Source of the DNA: an uncultured Selenomonadaceae bacterium
GTDB taxonomy: Bacteria; Bacillota; Negativicutes; Selenomonadales; Selenomonadaceae
Direction: 5' to 3'
NCBI GenBank assembly: GCA_905236325.1
Contig: CAJOPJ010000242.1
Location: 1-16,986 of the forward strand
Length of the DNA: 16,986 bases
Shown here: positions 14,177 to 16,986 of the stretch, in pieces
How positions within the stretch are numbered: the first letter of the stretch is position 1
Layout: every line of letters starts with the position of its first letter
The notes under the pieces: generated by a model
Told to the model about the DNA's origin: nothing
Databases searched by the model: none
What the model saw: the letters and a program-made list of their open reading frames with translations, nothing else
Program-made: the position numbers and the translations under genes

Positions 14177-16986
14177 TTGGAAAAATATTTAACTCCGCTG
14201 GCTGTGTGGGGATTAACTTTTGGTTGCGCAATAGGTTGGGGCAGTATTGTTATGCCCGGCACAACTTTTTTGCCAACTGCCGGACCTGTCGGAACAATTT
14301 GCGCAATGGCAATCGGCGCGACGATTATGCTTGTTATCGCGGCGAACTACCACTACATGATAAACAAAAATCCTGACTGTGGCGGCGCGTTTACTTTTAC
14401 AAAAAAATATTTCGGCTATGACCATGCATTTTTGTGCGCGTGGTTTTTGTGGATTGCTTACATTTCACTAATTTGGGCAAATGCGACGGCTTTTGTTTTA
14501 ATTGGCAGAAATATTTTTGGCAGTTTTTATCGCGCAGGTTTCAACTATACAATTTTTGGCTATGATGTTTACTTCGGAGAAATTATTTTTGCGCTTACAA
14601 TGTTAGCAATTTTTGGTTTGATTAGTACGCGCAATAAAATTTTTGTTTCGCGGCTGAATACTTGCTTTGCAATATTTTTTCTGTTCGCAGGTTTGATTTT
14701 TTCGGCGGCGGCTTTCAACCAATCAACTGTGCCGAAAGTTTTTGAATATGCATTTGCTGATTTTGAGCCGCCGATTTACCAAATTTTCAAGCTGGTTACA
14801 ATTTTGCCTTGGGCGTTTATCGGCTTTGAAATTATTTCGCACGCGGCTTCGGAAATAAATTTTTCGCCAAAAAAATCTTTCAAGATAATGTCGGCGACAA
14901 TAATTTCAACTGCGCTTTTTTATTGCGCGACAACAATTTTAGCAATTTCAGTCGTGCCGGAAAAATTTCTAAACTGGCAGCGTTATGTTGATAATTTGTA
15001 CAAATTGGAAGGCTTGGAGGCTCTGCCAACTTTCAACGCGGCAAATCAGCTTTTCGGCGACGGCGGTGTTTTATTTCTTTCGCTGATAGTTTTAGCCGCG
15101 CTTTCAACAAGCATGATAGGTTTTTATTTTGTCACAAGCAGATTGACTTACGCAGTTGCGAAAGAAAATTTACTGCCAAAAAAATTTGCCACACTGAATG
15201 ATGAAAAAATTCCTGAAAACATAATTTTTTTTATAATGGCAGTTTCAATTTTTATACCATTTCTTGGCAGAACTGCAATAAGTTGGCTGACAGATGTTAC
15301 AACAGTCGGCGCGACAATCGCCTACACTTACACTTCAGCTACAACTTACATTACAGCAAAAAAACTTGGCGACACAAAATTTAAAATTACAGGCGTACTC
15401 GGCGTAATTTTTTCAGTCGGTTTTATAATTTTACTGTTCGTGCCCAGCCTGATTCAAACTGCGACGCTGACAACAGAATCATATTTTGTTTTTGTAATTT
15501 GGAGCATTTTGGGCTTTGCGTTTTTCAAGAATGTTTTCACACGCGACAAAGTTCATAGATTCGGCAAATCTGTCATTGTTTGGATTGCTATGGTGTTTTT
15601 AATTTTTTTCGGCAGTTTGGTTTGGATGCGTCAATCGACTGATGACAGTATCAGCAAAATTGTTGTGAATATCAGCAATTTTTATGAAGACGAACTTGCG
15701 CGGTTTGGAATAAGACTTCACGCTTACCGACAACTGCAGGAAGAAAATTACATCAAGGAGCAAATGCAGGTAGTGCGTACTTCGCTTTTTAGTGGCAGTT
15801 TAGTCCAAATGATATTGATTTTGTTCAGCCTGTTCATAATGTTCAGTATTTATTCAACAATGCGCAATCGCGAACGCGACGCTGAACTTGCAAAAATTAA
15901 AGCTGAAGAAAATTCAAAAGCCAAAACAACTTTCCTGTCGAATATGTCGCACGACATCAGAACGCCAATGAACGCTATTATCGGTTACACAAATTTGGCG
16001 CGGCGTGAAAATCTTTCAATGGAGGAAGTGCAGGAATTTTTAAGCAAGATTGAAACTTCAAGCAAACACCTGCTTAACTTGATAAATGATGTACTTGAAA
16101 TGAGCAGGATTGAAAGCGGCAGGACTGAATTAAATCTTTCGCCACACAATTTGAAAAAAATTCTGCGTGAACTTGAAGATATGTTCGCAACGCAAATGCA
16201 GACTAAAAATATTGACTTCATTGTTGACGCGTCAGAAATTAAAAATCCTGTCGTGCTTTGCGATGATCAAAAGCTGAATCGCATTTTGTTGAACTTAACA
16301 AGCAACGCCTACAAATTTACTCCTGAAGGCGGCACGATTGAAATTACTTTGACAGAACTTGAAGTCGGAAATTATGAACTGCGTATCAAGGATTCAGGCA
16401 TTGGAATGTCGGCGGATTTTGCCGCGACAGTTTTTGAGCCTTTCACACGCGAACGCACTTCGACAGTCAGCAAAATTCAAGGCACAGGTCTTGGCATGGC
16501 AATTACAAAAAATTTTGTTGATTTAATGGGCGGCACGATTGAGGTTAAAACTGCGCCGAATCAAGGTACAGAATTTATTATCAACCTGAAATTAAAAGTG
16601 GAAAGTTCAAAAAATGGAAAGCCGGAAAGTGAATTTTCTGCTATGCCGACAGAAATTGATTTTACGCAGAAAAAAATTTTGCTGGTGGAAGATGTCGAAA
16701 TCAACCGCGAAATTGCGTTGATGATTCTAACTGAAGTCGGTTTACAAGTTGAAACTGCAGTGAACGGCGCGGACGCTGTTGAAAAAATTTCAAATTCAAA
16801 ACCTGGCGACTTCGATGCAGTTTTAATGGATATTCAAATGCCTGTGATGAATGGCTATGAAGCGACTGCAAAAATTCGTGCGCTGAAAAATCCTGAACAT
16901 GCAAAAATACCAATAATCGCAATGACTGCCAACGCTTTTTCCGAAGATGTTGAAAACGCTCGCAAGGCAGGAATGAATGCGCACAT
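14177..16986 (+). CDS. APC amino-acid permease fused to hybrid histidine kinase and receiver (3' end outside window)
   Basis: One uninterrupted frame of at least 936 codons runs off the right edge. The N-terminal part (about 1-460) is an APC-superfamily permease with about 12 helices: the broken first helix GCAIGWGSIVMPG, helix 6 LPWAFIGFEIISHAASEI, and helix 8 STSMIGFYFVTSRLTYAVAKE followed by NLLPKKFATLN. Next come helix 13 (IVWIAMVFLIFFGSLVWM), an extracytoplasmic helical loop of about 60 residues, and helix 14 (LVQMILILFSLFIMFSIYS). Then a histidine kinase: His592 in SNMSHDIRTPMNAIIGY, N-box Asn710 (LNLTSNAYKF), G1 Asp739 (DSGIGM), and GTGLGMAI. Last, a receiver with acidic residues in LLVED, Asp885 in LMDIQMPVMNGYEA and the Thr of AMTANA. 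TTG 14177 is chosen with GGTGA 5 nt upstream; GTG 14168 is possible. The likely role is sensing, perhaps of an amino acid, at or by the permease; substrate and target are unknown. Confidence 0.9.
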   Translation, partial: MEKYLTPLAVWGLTFGCAIGWGSIVMPGTTFLPTAGPVGTICAMAIGATIMLVIAANYHYMINKNPDCGGAFTFTKKYFGYDHAFLCAWFLWIAYISLIWANATAFVLIGRNIFGSFYRAGFNYTIFGYDVYFGEIIFALTMLAIFGLISTRNKIFVSRLNTCFAIFFLFAGLIFSAAAFNQSTVPKVFEYAFADFEPPIYQIFKLVTILPWAFIGFEIISHAASEINFSPKKSFKIMSATIISTALFYCATTILAISVVPEKFLNWQRYVDNLYKLEGLEALPTFNAANQLFGDGGVLFLSLIVLAALSTSMIGFYFVTSRLTYAVAKENLLPKKFATLNDEKIPENIIFFIMAVSIFIPFLGRTAISWLTDVTTVGATIAYTYTSATTYITAKKLGDTKFKITGVLGVIFSVGFIILLFVPSLIQTATLTTESYFVFVIWSILGFAFFKNVFTRDKVHRFGKSVIVWIAMVFLIFFGSLVWMRQSTDDSISKIVVNISNFYEDELARFGIRLHAYRQLQEENYIKEQMQVVRTSLFSGSLVQMILILFSLFIMFSIYSTMRNRERDAELAKIKAEENSKAKTTFLSNMSHDIRTPMNAIIGYTNLARRENLSMEEVQEFLSKIETSSKHLLNLINDVLEMSRIESGRTELNLSPHNLKKILRELEDMFATQMQTKNIDFIVDASEIKNPVVLCDDQKLNRILLNLTSNAYKFTPEGGTIEITLTELEVGNYELRIKDSGIGMSADFAATVFEPFTRERTSTVSKIQGTGLGMAITKNFVDLMGGTIEVKTAPNQGTEFIINLKLKVESSKNGKPESEFSAMPTEIDFTQKKILLVEDVEINREIALMILTEVGLQVETAVNGADAVEKISNSKPGDFDAVLMDIQMPVMNGYEATAKIRALKNPEHAKIPIIAMTANAFSEDVENARKAGMNAH

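Overview
The window reads as chromosomal DNA from an anaerobic, low-G+C Firmicute with a double membrane, most likely of the Negativicutes (Selenomonas-like). Three things point that way: strong AGGAG-type ribosome binding sites and A/T-rich coding sequence; a type I secretion cassette with a HlyD periplasmic adaptor, which makes sense only with an outer membrane; and [NiFe]-hydrogenase maturation genes. This placement is inference from gene content, not from a marker gene.

Left part (1-3545): the 3' end of a methyl-accepting chemotaxis protein with its terminator; a small secreted protein built from two copies of a BamE-like motif; metK (S-adenosylmethionine synthase) with a near-consensus promoter and a strong terminator; and, convergent to metK, a SAM-dependent methyltransferase.

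Middle (3560-10904): a secretion cassette on the plus strand, in the order ABC exporter 1 (HlyB-like), HlyD adaptor, ABC exporter 2 (HlyB-like), family-4 glycosyltransferase. Both exporters carry an N-terminal C39-like domain in which the catalytic Cys is Thr, so they should bind substrate rather than cut a leader peptide. No substrate and no TolC-like outer membrane channel is in the window. Several gaps contain palindromic or heptad-repeat DNA. A standalone NfeD-like membrane protein follows.

Right part (11351-16986): a bidirectional terminator separates the NfeD-like gene from a minus-strand operon hypD-hypE-small HMA-like protein, where the last protein begins with a HypB-like Cys motif. 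Divergent from hypD lies tRNA-Pro(GGG). The window ends inside a very large gene (14177 to beyond 16986) that fuses a complete APC-superfamily amino-acid permease to a hybrid histidine kinase and receiver. It is the strongest candidate here for a little-described system: a transporter that doubles as, or feeds, a two-component sensor. There is no stretch over 300 bases without a gene.
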